Below the pieces are notes generated by a model that saw only the letters and a program-made list of their open reading frames with translations, did not search any database and was not told where the DNA came from. DNA of 64,000 nucleotides from Hymenobacter gummosus. Its GTDB lineage: Bacteria; Bacteroidota; Bacteroidia; Cytophagales; Hymenobacteraceae. Positions 1 through 8,367 of this stretch are shown here, piece by piece. Location: positions 1-64,000 of the forward strand of contig NZ_RXOF01000012.1 of the NCBI RefSeq assembly GCF_003970915.1, given 5' to 3'. The position numbers and the translations under genes are program-made. Positions within the stretch are counted from its first letter, which is position 1; each line of letters begins with the position of its first letter.

Positions 1-20
1 GCCACGGTCTGTTCCGTCAT
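1..20 (-). CDS. 5' end of a gene running off the window (MTEQTV...)
   Basis: Reading the minus strand from base 20 gives ATG ACG GAA CAG ACC GTG and then the window edge, so only six codons are visible. The start is supported by a TAGGTTTG -7-like box at 52-59 (minus strand) and a perfect 8-2-8 palindrome just upstream of that box. Product unknown. A self-regulating repressor would fit the operator but cannot be shown from six residues. Confidence 0.4.
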
Positions 21-51
21 GGTCGGGGAAGGAGTGAAGCGTCAGATACTT

Positions 52-79
52 CAAACCTACCCTGTTCCGGGCGGAACAG
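52..79 (-). promoter_or_regulatory. -7 box with adjoining palindromic operator
   Basis: CTGTTCCG at 62-69 and its exact reverse complement CGGAACAG at 72-79 flank a 2-base centre. This perfect palindrome lies directly upstream (minus strand) of TAGGTTTG at 52-59, where a repressor would cover the -33/-7 spacer. The half-site CTGTTCCG recurs at 9-16, inside the first codons of the gene. Size and symmetry suit a TetR- or Xre-type dimer; the regulator is not identified. Confidence 0.5.
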
Positions 80-153
80 ATTTCTTTTTGCCCCAGCTTT
101 AGTACCCCGCAACTTGGGTTAGCTTGGATTTCTTCATCGGTGCGGGGTTCGAG

Positions 154-183
154 AAAGGACCTTCGCTCTGCTCAGGATGACAG
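154..183. repeat. Single arm of a REP-like intergenic sequence
   Basis: The stretch reads like one half of the common bacterial REP-type hairpins ending in CAGGATGAC and resembles the arms at 10564-10592. No matching second arm lies nearby, so it looks like a degenerate copy in the gap between dgkA and the gene at the window edge. Confidence 0.35.
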
Positions 184-208
184 CCCTTTTATCGATGCTT
201 CAGCGCTA

Positions 209-616
209 TTACGAGGTACGCAGCGCCAGTAGCTTGGTCCACAGCGGCGGACCGAACACCAGCAGGCCCACCACCCCGGCGGCCAGGGCCATCAGCAGCA
301 CGGCGCCGGCGGCTACGTCCTTGGCGCGGCCGGCCAGGGGGTGAAAGTCGGGGGAGACGAGGTTGACCAACGTTTCAATGGCCGTGTTCAGCAGCTCGGC
401 CGTCCATACGGCCCCGATGGAAAGCGCCAGTAGGGCCCAGTCGTGGCGCGACACCTGCAGCCACAGCCCCAGCCCGATGACCACCACCGTAGCCAGGGCG
501 TGAAAGCGCAGGTGCGGCTCCGTTTGCAGGGCTTCGCGGATGCCCTGGAAGGCGTAGCCGAAGGAGGCTACCTCGTGGCGCCAGCGGGTGCGGTGGCGGG
601 GCGGCAGCTTATCCAC
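209..616 (-). CDS. dgkA: Diacylglycerol/undecaprenol kinase family protein
   Basis: This 135-residue integral membrane kinase family phosphorylates diacylglycerol or, in Gram-positives, undecaprenol; the substrate here is not known. The signature is clear: a basic N-terminus, then ELLNTAIETLVNL (about residues 74-86) and AGRAKDVAAGAVLL, with three hydrophobic segments as in the family. Start is GTG at 614-616, overlapping the TAA of the upstream acetyltransferase by 8 bases, so the two genes are translationally coupled. Length is normal for the family. Confidence 0.9.
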   Translation of the reverse strand: MDKLPPRHRTRWRHEVASFGYAFQGIREALQTEPHLRFHALATVVVIGLGLWLQVSRHDWALLALSIGAVWTAELLNTAIETLVNLVSPDFHPLAGRAKDVAAGAVLLMALAAGVVGLLVFGPPLWTKLLALRTS

Positions 617-1208
617 GGGCGTCCTGGAACTGCTGGAAGACCGTCTGGCGCAGCTGCTCCCACTCGGGCCGCAGCACGCTGAAGTACACCGTGTCGCGGC
701 GCCGGCCGCCCTGGGTGTAGCAGTGGCTGCGCAGGGTGCCTTCCTGCACCGCGCCCATGCGCCGCATGGCCTCCTGCGACTGGTAGTTGCGGGCGTCGGT
801 TTTCAGCTCCACCCGCTCGCAGCCCAGCTCCCCGAAGGCGTATTGCAGCAGCAGGTGCTTGGCGGCGCGGTTCAGGCCGGTGCGCTGAAAGTCCTTGCCC
901 AGCCAGGTCCAGCCGATTTCCAGGCGCCGCTCCGTGGGGGCAAAGGAGCCGTAGCTGGTGCAGCCGGCCAGCTGCCCGGTGGCTAAGTCGATGATGGCGA
1001 AGGGGTAGCGGCGGCCCTCGGTGCGGTCTTTCAGGGCCTGGCTGAGGTAGGCCGCCAGCCCGACGTTGTCCTGCGGGGCGGGGCTGAGGGTGTAGCGCCA
1101 GATATCCGCGTCGAAGGCAATCAGCTTCAGGGCCTCAAAATCCGAGGCTTCGAGCGGGCGTAGCCGGGCGCGGTTGTTTTCGAGCGTTATCGGGCGGGTA
1201 CAGTCCAT
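609..1208 (-). CDS. GNAT family N-acetyltransferase (RimJ/RimL type)
   Basis: A 199-residue cytosolic acetyltransferase of the RimJ/RimL-like GNAT branch. Visible features are the N-terminal strand with RLRPLEASDFEAL, the GYTWLGKDFQRTGLNR-like core (here IGWTWLGKDFQRTG) that precedes the acetyl-CoA loop, and the ERVELKTDARNYQSQEAM-type segment typical of this branch. The substrate may be a protein N-terminus or a small amine and cannot be assigned. It is the first gene of a two-gene unit with dgkA, overlapping it by 8 bases. Confidence 0.85.
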   Translation of the reverse strand: MDCTRPITLENNRARLRPLEASDFEALKLIAFDADIWRYTLSPAPQDNVGLAAYLSQALKDRTEGRRYPFAIIDLATGQLAGCTSYGSFAPTERRLEIGWTWLGKDFQRTGLNRAAKHLLLQYAFGELGCERVELKTDARNYQSQEAMRRMGAVQEGTLRSHCYTQGGRRRDTVYFSVLRPEWEQLRQTVFQQFQDARG

Positions 1209-1292
1209 GAGCGGGCGGGGAAAGTCAGCCGCAAAAATCAGATAATCCGGGCAAAGCGGCGCGGCGGCGCGCTAATTATCCGGCCGATTTGC

Positions 1293-2474
1293 TCAGCACT
1301 GAGCCGCGGCCCGGGCCTGTTGCAGGTACTCGTCGATGAGGTGGGTGTGCGGGTCCAGGCCGTGCGCCTGCTCGAACAGGGCCAGCGCCCGGGCCGGCTC
1401 GCCCCGCTCCAGGTGGTAGATGCCCAGGTTGCGGTGGGCGTAGGCATTGGCTGGGTCGAGCTGAAAGGAGGCTTCGATATCGGCCAGGCCCCGGGCTTCG
1501 TGGCCCAGGCGCAGGTAGGCCAGGCCGCGGTTGTTGTAGGCGTAGGCAAACTGCGGGTCCTGAACCAGGGCCGCGTCGAAGTCGCGGATGGCGTCCTCGT
1601 AGCGGCCGAGCAGGTTCAGCACGTAGCCGCGGTTGTTGCGCGCCGTGTGGTTGGCCGGGTCCAGCTCCAGGGCCTGCGAAAGTGCCGGCAGCCCCTCTTC
1701 GTAGCGGCCGAGGTAGCAGCGCAGCAGGCCCGAGTTGCTCAAATCGTGGCTGTTGGGCTCGTAGGTGGCAAACAGGTGCTCGTCCAGCGCCAGGGCGCGC
1801 TCGTAGTTGCGGCCCGATAGGTGAGCGGCAATGGCCAGGCGCAGCGCGTCGGGCAGCGGGTGCAGGGTTTGCGTCAGGTGCTCGGCCTGCGCGGCAGCTT
1901 CCCCGAAGCGGCCCTGCTCGTAAGCGCTGAGCAGCCGTTGCCAGTCGCGGGCGAAGTAGCGCTGCCGCCAGAGCCGCCGCAGCTGCCAGCCGTCGTTGTA
2001 CACGGTGCCGCCGGCCAGGTGCAGGCCGTAGGAGCCCGGAGTCAGGCTGCGCACCATCGACAGCGCCGCCCAGAACGCGGCTATTACCAGAAAGAAATTC
2101 GCCAGGCTGTGCAGCTCGCCGTCGAAGCCGACCAGGCACAGCGGCAGCAGCAGGGCGAAGGGCAGCAGCGGCCCGGCCAGCAGTACTAGGCCTTGGCGTA
2201 GCAGGGCGTTTTCCGTGGCCTGGTAGCGGCAGAAACCGCCGCGGAAGTAGCCGAGCGGGTGGATTCCCAGCGTGCAGCGCAGCCGCCCCAGGCGAAACCG
2301 CAGGGCGCGGGGCGTGTCGGGCGCGGCGGCCACAAACAGCTCTACCGGGCCGGCAAAGAGCAGCAGCGCCGCCAGGGCGTGGGCCAGCTCGTGCAGCAAG
2401 GTCACCACCGCAATGGCCACAAAAAAAGCCCCGCCTATCACCAGGAGCGCGGTCAATACAACGAAAGTTGTCAT
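1293..2474 (-). CDS. M50-like membrane metalloprotease domain fused to TPR repeats
   Basis: This 393-residue protein has an N-terminal membrane domain and a C-terminal TPR solenoid. TLLHELAHAL near residue 27 is an HExxH zinc site in a hydrophobic segment, and YNDGW near residue 160 provides the Asp-Gly expected of M50 site-2-type proteases. From about residue 210 at least five TPR units follow (for example DAALVQDPQFAYAYNNRGLA). The combination suggests intramembrane proteolysis with substrate choice by the TPR part; activity is inferred. The same strand carries prfA 40 bases upstream, so co-transcription is plausible. Confidence 0.75.
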   Translation of the reverse strand: MTTFVVLTALLVIGGAFFVAIAVVTLLHELAHALAALLLFAGPVELFVAAAPDTPRALRFRLGRLRCTLGIHPLGYFRGGFCRYQATENALLRQGLVLLAGPLLPFALLLPLCLVGFDGELHSLANFFLVIAAFWAALSMVRSLTPGSYGLHLAGGTVYNDGWQLRRLWRQRYFARDWQRLLSAYEQGRFGEAAAQAEHLTQTLHPLPDALRLAIAAHLSGRNYERALALDEHLFATYEPNSHDLSNSGLLRCYLGRYEEGLPALSQALELDPANHTARNNRGYVLNLLGRYEDAIRDFDAALVQDPQFAYAYNNRGLAYLRLGHEARGLADIEASFQLDPANAYAHRNLGIYHLERGEPARALALFEQAHGLDPHTHLIDEYLQQARAAAQC

Positions 2475-2514
2475 GGCGCGGCCGGGGTTAGGCGGGGCAG
2501 GGTAGGGGCGAAGC

Positions 2515-3588
2515 TTAGGCGGTGGTGCCTTCCTTCAGGCGCTCCGCGTTTTCGGCGATGCGCAGCTGCTCGATGAAGTCCTCGATGTTGCCGTCCATCA
2601 CCGCGGGCAGGTTGTACACCGTGTAGCCGATGCGGTGGTCGGTGACGCGGCCCTGCGGGTAGTTGTAGGTGCGGATTTTGTCCGACCGGTCGCCGCCGCC
2701 AATCATGCTCTTGCGGGCGGCGCCTTCGGCCTCGTTTTTCTTGGCCAGCTCGATTTCGTAGATGCGCGAGCGGAGTACCTGCAGGGCCTTGTCGAAGTTC
2801 TTGAGCTGCGACTTCTGGTCCTGGCACTGGGCCACGATGCCCGTCGGAATGTGCGTTAGGCGCACGGCCGAGTAAGTCGTGTTTACCGACTGCCCGCCGG
2901 GGCCCGACGACATGAACAGGTCCTTGCGGATGTCGTTCATGTCCAGCTCCACGTCGAATTCCTCGGCTTCGGGCATCACCACCACCGAGGCCACGGAGGT
3001 GTGAATGCGGCCCTGCGTCTCGGTGGCCGGCACGCGCTGCACGCGGTGCACGCCCGATTCAAACTTCATCTTGCCGTACACGTCTTCGCCGCGCATGGCC
3101 AGAATGATTTCCTTGTAGCCGCCCGCCGTGCCTTCCATGGCGTCGACCAGCTCCATCTTCCAGCCCTGCTTTTCGGCGAAGCGCATGTACATGCGCTGCA
3201 GGTCGCCGGCAAACAGCGCGGCTTCGTCGCCGCCGGCCCCGGCCCGGATTTCGAGGATGATGTCCTTCGAGTCGTTCGGGTCTTTGGGGATGAGCAGGTC
3301 CTTGATGACGGCTTCGAGGCGCTCCTGCTCGGGCAGCAGCGTTTCCAGCTCGTCCTTGGCCATCTGGCGGAAGTCCTCGTCTTTCTCGGTGGCAATGACC
3401 TCGCGGGCGCCCTCGATGTTGGAGAGGATGTTCTGGTAAGCTTTATACTCGACCACAATCTTGTTGAGGTCCTTGTATTCTTTGTTGAGGGCCTTGTAGC
3501 GCTTCATGTCGCTGATTACCTCGGGGTCCAGCAGCTGCTGGCCCACGTCATTGAAGCGCTGGTTGATAGCCTCTAATTTGTCGAGCAT
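2515..3588 (-). CDS. prfA: Peptide chain release factor 1
   Basis: RF1 reads UAA and UAG in the ribosomal A site and triggers peptide release. At 357 residues the length is normal. The codon-reading tripeptide P-A-T is at residues 187-189, which separates it from RF2 (SPF), and the catalytic GGQ loop is at 231-233 in [19 protein letters not shown] -7 box lies on the minus strand at 3624-3631, abutting the box for the divergent lipoprotein gene. Confidence 0.98.
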   Translation of the reverse strand: MLDKLEAINQRFNDVGQQLLDPEVISDMKRYKALNKEYKDLNKIVVEYKAYQNILSNIEGAREVIATEKDEDFRQMAKDELETLLPEQERLEAVIKDLLIPKDPNDSKDIILEIRAGAGGDEAALFAGDLQRMYMRFAEKQGWKMELVDAMEGTAGGYKEIILAMRGEDVYGKMKFESGVHRVQRVPATETQGRIHTSVASVVVMPEAEEFDVELDMNDIRKDLFMSSGPGGQSVNTTYSAVRLTHIPTGIVAQCQDQKSQLKNFDKALQVLRSRIYEIELAKKNEAEGAARKSMIGGGDRSDKIRTYNYPQGRVTDHRIGYTVYNLPAVMDGNIEDFIEQLRIAENAERLKEGTTA

Positions 3589-3594
3589 CGGTCG

Positions 3595-3631
3595 TTGGGG
3601 TCCGAATTTGGGCGGTACTTTTGCAAAGGTA
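3595..3631. promoter_or_regulatory. Back-to-back divergent -7 boxes (prfA / heme lipoprotein)
   Basis: On the plus strand, TTG at 3595-3597 and TACTTTTG at 3616-3623 are 18 bases apart, a good Bacteroidetes-type promoter for the gene at 3683. TACCTTTG on the minus strand (3624-3631) abuts it and faces prfA. Together the two boxes form a 16-base near-palindrome, so the two polymerases would compete for the same DNA. No convincing -33 box is visible for the prfA side. Confidence 0.55.
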
Positions 3632-3682
3632 CAAAACCCGCCGGGGCCACAGCAGGTTCCGCGCGCGTTGGCCGAACACTAT

Positions 3683-4327
3683 ATGCGCCGTAGCCTATCG
3701 TTGCTGGCCCTGCTGCCGTTGCTGGCCGCCTGCCGCCCCGAAGACGTCGACCACCTCGAAAACACCAAGGAGCTGGCCCGCGAAGCCGAAAACTTCCAAC
3801 CCAAGCGCATCAAGCCCGCCCAGCTGCTGCAGGCCGCGCGCTGGGCTGCCGACTCGCTCGTGCACACCGCCGACCCCGGCTGGCGCGCCCAGCTCAACGA
3901 GCGGCTGGCCGCCGGGGGCGTGGCCGCCGCCCACCCCTTCTGCCAGCCCGAAAAGCTGCCCGCCGTGGTGAAGCTGGCCCGCGAGCTGGAAGCCACGCCC
4001 CGACGCGAGCTGATTTCGCCCCCGCGCTTCGCCACCGAAGCCGACTCGGTGCAAGCCACCCGCCCCGGCCAGGAGGTGTTCGTGGTGCAGCAGCCGCTGG
4101 TGCTGCTGCCCGACGGCCCCTGCCAGCGCTGCCACGGCCAGGTGGGCACCGAGGTGCAGCCCGAGGATGCCAAGCTGCTGGCCGCCAGCTACCCCGGCAA
4201 GCAGCTCACCGGCTACCAGCCGGGCCAGCTCATCGGCCGCTGGACGGTGCAGCTGACGCGCCGGGGCGTGGCCGAGTTCTACACCCAGAAAACGCGCAAG
4301 ATTCCGAAGCGGCGCAAGCTGTGGTAG
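3683..4327 (+). CDS. Lipoprotein with single c-type heme motif (DUF3365/Tll0287-like)
   Basis: A 214-residue exported protein. The N-terminus MRRSLSLLALLPLLAAC has a lipobox with Cys17, which sets ATG 3683 as the start; an upstream in-frame extension lacks a signal sequence. CQRCH at residues 147-151 is a C-x-x-C-H covalent heme site, and the remainder resembles the Tll0287/DUF3365 heme domain. A periplasmic one-electron carrier or heme-based sensor is likely. It sits alone between prfA (divergent) and the YwqK-TonB gene 40 bases downstream. Confidence 0.75.
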   Translation: MRRSLSLLALLPLLAACRPEDVDHLENTKELAREAENFQPKRIKPAQLLQAARWAADSLVHTADPGWRAQLNERLAAGGVAAAHPFCQPEKLPAVVKLARELEATPRRELISPPRFATEADSVQATRPGQEVFVVQQPLVLLPDGPCQRCHGQVGTEVQPEDAKLLAASYPGKQLTGYQPGQLIGRWTVQLTRRGVAEFYTQKTRKIPKRRKLW

Positions 4328-4367
4328 ATTGAGCGGGCCGTTCGTTTCCCTACCAGGAGTTGGCATT

Positions 4368-5543
4368 ATGCTGTTTCGTTTGCCTCTTGGCGCCACGGTG
4401 CTGCTCGGCCTGGCGGCTGCCTCCAGCCAGGCTCAGCAGGTCAATATCAATCAGCCGGCCGCCAAAGCCAGCCTCCGGGATTGTTACCAGAGCTTTGCCG
4501 GGGACAGCGTGGAGCTGTATTACAACGGTTATTATCAGCTCACGCCCAAGGCCTGCGCCACCATTCGCCGCAACACCCACCTGGACGCCACCGGTACCTT
4601 CAGCGGGCTGGTGTGCGACTACCAGCTGGCCGATGGCCGCCGGCTCAACCGCCAGTACTACCGCGGCGGCAAGCGCAACGGGCTTTATGAGGAGTATTAC
4701 TCCGACGGGAAAGTGCTGGCGCGCGGGCAGTACCAGAACGGCCTGCCGACGGGTATCTGGCAGTATTGGTACCCCAGCGGCCAAGCCCGGCAAACCCTGA
4801 TGTGGGGCGAAAACCTCAACTACCCATTCCGCATTCTGGCCTACTGGGAACCCAGCGGCCAGCAACTGTGCAAGGACGGGCAGGGCACTTGGCGCGAGGA
4901 ACACAGCAACGGCTACATCCGCTTCGGCGGCCCGGTGGTCGATGGGCTGGCCCACGGTACATGGTCCAGCGTGGTTATCCGCACCGGCGCCCCGTTCAGC
5001 GAGGAGCGGTACGAGCAGGGACGCTTCATCGAGGGCTTCGACCTGAACAACAAGCGGCGCCGCTACCCCGGTCCGGCTGGCCTGCAGCCCACCGTACAAC
5101 TGCCCACCGACGCGGCCGAGGCCTTCACCCTAAACCAGCCCTGCGAGGTGCTGCAGGCCCAGGCGGTCCGTAGCAACCACCGCGCCGTGCCGCCCCAGGC
5201 CCCCGGTGGCCTGAGGGACTACAACGACCGGCTACTGAAAATGCTGCGTAAGCAGGTGGAGGCCGAACAGGGCCTGGGCATGCGGGGCAACATTGTGCTG
5301 TTTGTCGACGTGGGTACCAGCGGGCAGCTTACCTTGGACGAAAGCAGCCGCGATATGCAGTACGCCCGCCCCATTCTGGATTTGCTCAACCGCCTGCCGC
5401 AGTGGAAGCCCGCCACCCTCGACGGGCAGCCGGTGCCCGGTCGCCTGACCGTGGAAATGGAAATCGGCCTGGGCATGGTTTCCTCGCGCGTGATGCCCTC
5501 GTTGAAAGACCCCGTGCCGCCGCTCAAGGCCGTGGGGAGGTAA
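4368..5543 (+). CDS. Secreted YwqK/MORN-repeat protein with TonB C-terminal domain
   Basis: A 391-residue protein with a signal peptide (MLFRLPLGATVLLGLAAASSQAQ). ATG 4368 is chosen over an upstream TTG because an AGGAG lies 9 bases before it and the signal peptide starts there. Residues about 75-155 contain MORN-like units of the YwqK antitoxin family (YYSDGKVLARGQYQNG). The C-terminal 90 residues resemble a TonB C-terminal domain (GNIVLFVDVGTSGQL...RLPQWKPATLDGQPV). There is no TonB transmembrane anchor or proline spacer, so it is probably not a classical energy transducer. Confidence 0.7.
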   Translation: MLFRLPLGATVLLGLAAASSQAQQVNINQPAAKASLRDCYQSFAGDSVELYYNGYYQLTPKACATIRRNTHLDATGTFSGLVCDYQLADGRRLNRQYYRGGKRNGLYEEYYSDGKVLARGQYQNGLPTGIWQYWYPSGQARQTLMWGENLNYPFRILAYWEPSGQQLCKDGQGTWREEHSNGYIRFGGPVVDGLAHGTWSSVVIRTGAPFSEERYEQGRFIEGFDLNNKRRRYPGPAGLQPTVQLPTDAAEAFTLNQPCEVLQAQAVRSNHRAVPPQAPGGLRDYNDRLLKMLRKQVEAEQGLGMRGNIVLFVDVGTSGQLTLDESSRDMQYARPILDLLNRLPQWKPATLDGQPVPGRLTVEMEIGLGMVSSRVMPSLKDPVPPLKAVGR

Positions 5544-5671
5544 TAGGGACCAGGAGTCAGAATAGCATGACCCGAAGCGCGGGACCTGCTTCGGAGCCAC
5601 TCTAGGGTTTCAACGGGCCCGCCAGCCTTATACCTGGCCGTAATACGGGGCCTGCTTTTCCTCTTGCGCTT

Positions 5672-6256
5672 ATGAGTACTGTTCACTTCGAGGCTCCCCT
5701 GCTGCAGGATGCTGTCCGCCGGGTTTGGTGGCGGCAGACGTGGTTTCGTGCGCTGCTGTGCCTGGGTGGGCTGGGCCTGGTATTGGCAGTCTGGGGGCTG
5801 CTCGGTCCTACTGCTGCCACCTTGTTCGTTATCGGCTTGTGCTGGGCCGGCAGCCGGCTGCTGGCTGGTACCGGGCCGCAGGAAGCGGGGCAGCTGCTCC
5901 TGGGGCCGGAGCGCCTGAAAATTGTGGGACGGGCCGAACCGTGGGGGCGGAATCTGGGGCCGCACAGCCGCCTTACGCTGAAGTACGGGGGCTACCGCGG
6001 CCTGCACCGGGGGCGGGTGCGATTCGACGGCACCACCAACTACCTGCAACTCGACGCGGAACCGCCGCTGCGGTTCCTGCTGCGCGATGAACAGGCGCTT
6101 CAGCAGCTGCGGGCGGCGCTGCAGGGCTGGTACGAGCAGGGCGTACCGGTACGCGAGTATTGCTTCAACGACCGGACCTTTCTGCTCAACCCTGATATGA
6201 GCTACGAGGAAATTCAGGCGTTTAAGCTGCGCTACGGCGTGAGCCTCTACCAGTAA
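5672..6256 (+). CDS. Hypothetical membrane protein with two N-terminal TM segments
   Basis: Not recognised. The 194 residues begin with two close hydrophobic segments (about 25-45 and 48-66) and continue as a soluble domain of alternating basic and hydrophobic strands (RLTLKYGGYRGLHRG, TTNYLQLDAEPPLRFLL). That topology resembles bacterial PH-like or photosystem-assembly-like membrane proteins. ATG 5672 fits the first TM segment. It stands alone between the YwqK-TonB gene and an FAD oxidoreductase. Confidence 0.6.
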   Translation: MSTVHFEAPLLQDAVRRVWWRQTWFRALLCLGGLGLVLAVWGLLGPTAATLFVIGLCWAGSRLLAGTGPQEAGQLLLGPERLKIVGRAEPWGRNLGPHSRLTLKYGGYRGLHRGRVRFDGTTNYLQLDAEPPLRFLLRDEQALQQLRAALQGWYEQGVPVREYCFNDRTFLLNPDMSYEEIQAFKLRYGVSLYQ

Positions 6257-6295
6257 AGGCCAACCTTCGCCCCCGTTTTGCAGTTTGGGCAGGGT

Positions 6296-7567
6296 ATGAA
6301 CGACGTCACCTCTCCGCAAGCTCCCGTCCTCATCATCGGCGCCGGTATGGCCGGCCTGAGCTGCGCCTGCTACCTGCACCGGGCCGGCCGCCCCGTGCGC
6401 CTGCTCGACGCCGGCGACGCCGTGGGCGGCCGCGTGCGCACCGACATCACGCCCGACGGCTTCCGGCTCGACCGGGGCTTCCAGATCCTGCTCACCAGCT
6501 ACCCCGAAGTGCAGCGCCTCATCGACTACGGGGCCCTGCAGCTGCGCAATTTCACTTCCGGGGCCGTGGTGCGCCTGCCCGATGGGCGGCAGACTACCCT
6601 GCGCAACCCGCTGCGGCAGCCGCTGCTAGGCCTCTCGGCGGCCACTTCGCCCATCGGTACCTGGGCCGATAAGCTGCGGCTGGTGAGCCTGGCCCAGCAC
6701 GTACGGCAGCGCAGCAATGAAGAGCTGCTGGCCCGTGAGGCTACCGATACGCTCACCTTTCTGCGCCGCTACGGCTGGAGTGAGCAGATGATCGAGTCGT
6801 TTTTCCGGCCTTTCTTCGGCGGCATCTACCTCGACCGGGAGCTGACCACGGCCAGCAACTTCTTCGAGTTCGTGTTCAAGCAGTTCGTGGAGGGCGACGC
6901 CGCCCTGCCGGCCCGCGGCATTCAGGAAATACCCAAGCAGCTGGCCGCCCGCCTACCCGCCGATGCCTTGCAGCTGCACGCCCGCGTGGCCGCCATCGAA
7001 GGCACCACCGTGCGCCTCACCGACGGGCAGGAGCTGACCGGCAGCGCCGTAGTGCTGGCCACCGACGGCCCCGCCGCCCGCCAGCTGCTGCCCGCCCTGA
7101 CGGCCCAGGAGCCTGCCGCTGCCCGCCGCACCACCTGCACCTATTTCGCCGCCGATGGCCGCTCCCCCGGCCGCGGCGACGGGCTGCTGCGCCTGAACGC
7201 CCTGCCCGGCTGCCTGGCCCACAACGTGGCCTTCCCCAGCGACGTGGCCCCCGAATACGCGCCGGTGGGCCAGACGCTGGTGTCCGTCAGCACCCACGGT
7301 GCGCACGGCCTCGCCGACGAGGAGCTGGCCCAGCGCCTGCGCCAGGAGCTGACGGGCTGGTTTGGGGCCGCCGCCAACCAGTGGCGGCGCCTGGGTACCT
7401 ACCACATCGAGCACGCCCTGCCGGTGTACGAAGCCGGCCGCCCGCCCCGGCAGCCGTTGCAACTGGCCCCAGGCCTCTACCGCTGCGGCGACTGGGCCGC
7501 CTACCCCTCGCTGAACGCCGCCCTGGCCACGGGCCGCGAAGTAGCCGAAGCCTTGTTGCAGCAGTAG
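6296..7567 (+). CDS. NAD(P)/FAD-dependent oxidoreductase (phytoene desaturase/amine oxidase-like)
   Basis: A 423-residue flavoprotein. VLIIGAGMAGLSCACYL is the Rossmann FAD site, followed by the LLDAGDAVGGRVRT segment that marks the amine-oxidase/phytoene-desaturase/protoporphyrinogen-oxidase fold. The C-terminal GLYRCGDWAAYPSLNAA is the second FAD contact. ATG 6296 starts six codons before the Rossmann strand; the upstream TTG is unlikely. A carotenoid or porphyrin substrate is possible, but no carotenoid or heme genes are nearby. A 19-bp bidirectional terminator follows. Confidence 0.85.
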   Translation: MNDVTSPQAPVLIIGAGMAGLSCACYLHRAGRPVRLLDAGDAVGGRVRTDITPDGFRLDRGFQILLTSYPEVQRLIDYGALQLRNFTSGAVVRLPDGRQTTLRNPLRQPLLGLSAATSPIGTWADKLRLVSLAQHVRQRSNEELLAREATDTLTFLRRYGWSEQMIESFFRPFFGGIYLDRELTTASNFFEFVFKQFVEGDAALPARGIQEIPKQLAARLPADALQLHARVAAIEGTTVRLTDGQELTGSAVVLATDGPAARQLLPALTAQEPAAARRTTCTYFAADGRSPGRGDGLLRLNALPGCLAHNVAFPSDVAPEYAPVGQTLVSVSTHGAHGLADEELAQRLRQELTGWFGAAANQWRRLGTYHIEHALPVYEAGRPPRQPLQLAPGLYRCGDWAAYPSLNAALATGREVAEALLQQ

Positions 7568-7581
7568 CCACTTAGGCCGTA

Positions 7582-7636
7582 AAACGCCCGGTCCGCTGCC
7601 CGCTCAACTTCGAGCAGGCAGCGGACCGGGCGTTTT
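7582..7636. terminator. Bidirectional terminator between convergent genes
   Basis: A stem of about 19 bp with arms beginning AAACGCCCGGTCC and ending GGACCGGGCGTTT encloses a short loop, with A-rich and T-rich flanks. It sits between the convergent FAD oxidoreductase and DUF5872-like genes. Confidence 0.85.
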
Positions 7637-7654
7637 CAGGTTTGGCCGTCGATA

Positions 7655-8104
7655 CTACTCGTCGGTGGCGTCTTTGCGGGCCTGGCGGGCGGCTTTGGTG
7701 TTGGGTACGTGCTGCTGGCCGGTGCGGGAGCCGGCGCGCTTCTTGTCGTCGGTGGCGCGGCGCTGGGAGGGGGTGAGGTTGGTCCAGGCTTGCTGGGGCA
7801 GGTAGCGGGCGGTGCCGCCCTCGCGCTGGGCGGGCTGGCCGTCGGCAGTTTGCCAGTCCTGCTGGGTCCACTCGTGCAGGTGCTGCTGGGCGGGGCTGCG
7901 CTTGGCGAAGGTGTAGCCCCCGCCGGCCTGCCGGTACTGCTGGGCCAGCAGCTGCGCTTTGCGGGCACTCCACTCACCGGGCCGACCGCCCTGGTCACCG
8001 GCCATGATTTCTTCCTTGAGCTGCTCACGTAGCTCGGGCTGGGTGTAGATACGGGCAGCGGGCGTGGCCTCAGCGCGGCCAGCTGCGGAATGTTTCTTGT
8101 CCAT
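7655..8104 (-). CDS. DUF5872-like basic protein
   Basis: A 149-residue hydrophilic, Arg/Lys/Gln-rich protein with no membrane segment. GEWSARKAQLLAQQYRQ and LHEWTQQDWQT resemble the domain of unknown function DUF5872 found in many bacteria, and the tail (DDKKRAGSRTGQQHVPNTKAA) is basic and probably disordered. ATG 8104 was chosen because the upstream in-frame extension is AT-rich and unlike the family. No function can be given; nucleic-acid binding would suit the composition. Confidence 0.65.
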   Translation of the reverse strand: MDKKHSAAGRAEATPAARIYTQPELREQLKEEIMAGDQGGRPGEWSARKAQLLAQQYRQAGGGYTFAKRSPAQQHLHEWTQQDWQTADGQPAQREGGTARYLPQQAWTNLTPSQRRATDDKKRAGSRTGQQHVPNTKAARQARKDATDE

Positions 8105-8367
8105 GCGGCTAGGATGAAGATGGTTGAGGGGATTTGTTAACGCATTGTTAGATAATTGGTTGCGTAGCAAGCAAAGCTCGACTGGTTATTTTGCAATCCG
8201 TCCAAGCGGCTTGGCTGCGTCCTAATCAGCTCCCGAAACGCCCTCCAGCCGCCAAGCCCGGGCGGCTGGGTCTGGCGGTTGAACGGAGCCGCCGCGCGGG
8301 GGTAAAAACAAACCGGGGCCGGCGGCACCAGTCAGTGCCGCCGGCCCCGGCCGGCTGGGGGTATCGT
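8105..8367. other. Intergenic gap with one hairpin
   Basis: No credible gene. The half next to 8104 is AT-richer and may hold the promoter of the DUF5872-like gene. The other half holds the terminator at 8313-8350. The small reverse ORF here has no recognisable features and crosses the terminator. Confidence 0.6.
8313..8350 (-). terminator. GC-rich hairpin downstream of the erythromycin-esterase-like gene
   Basis: CCGGGGCCGGCGGCAC pairs perfectly with GTGCCGCCGGCCCCGG across a 6-base loop. It lies 18 bases past the stop codon on the minus strand and is followed there by a TTTGTTTTT tract. Confidence 0.75.
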
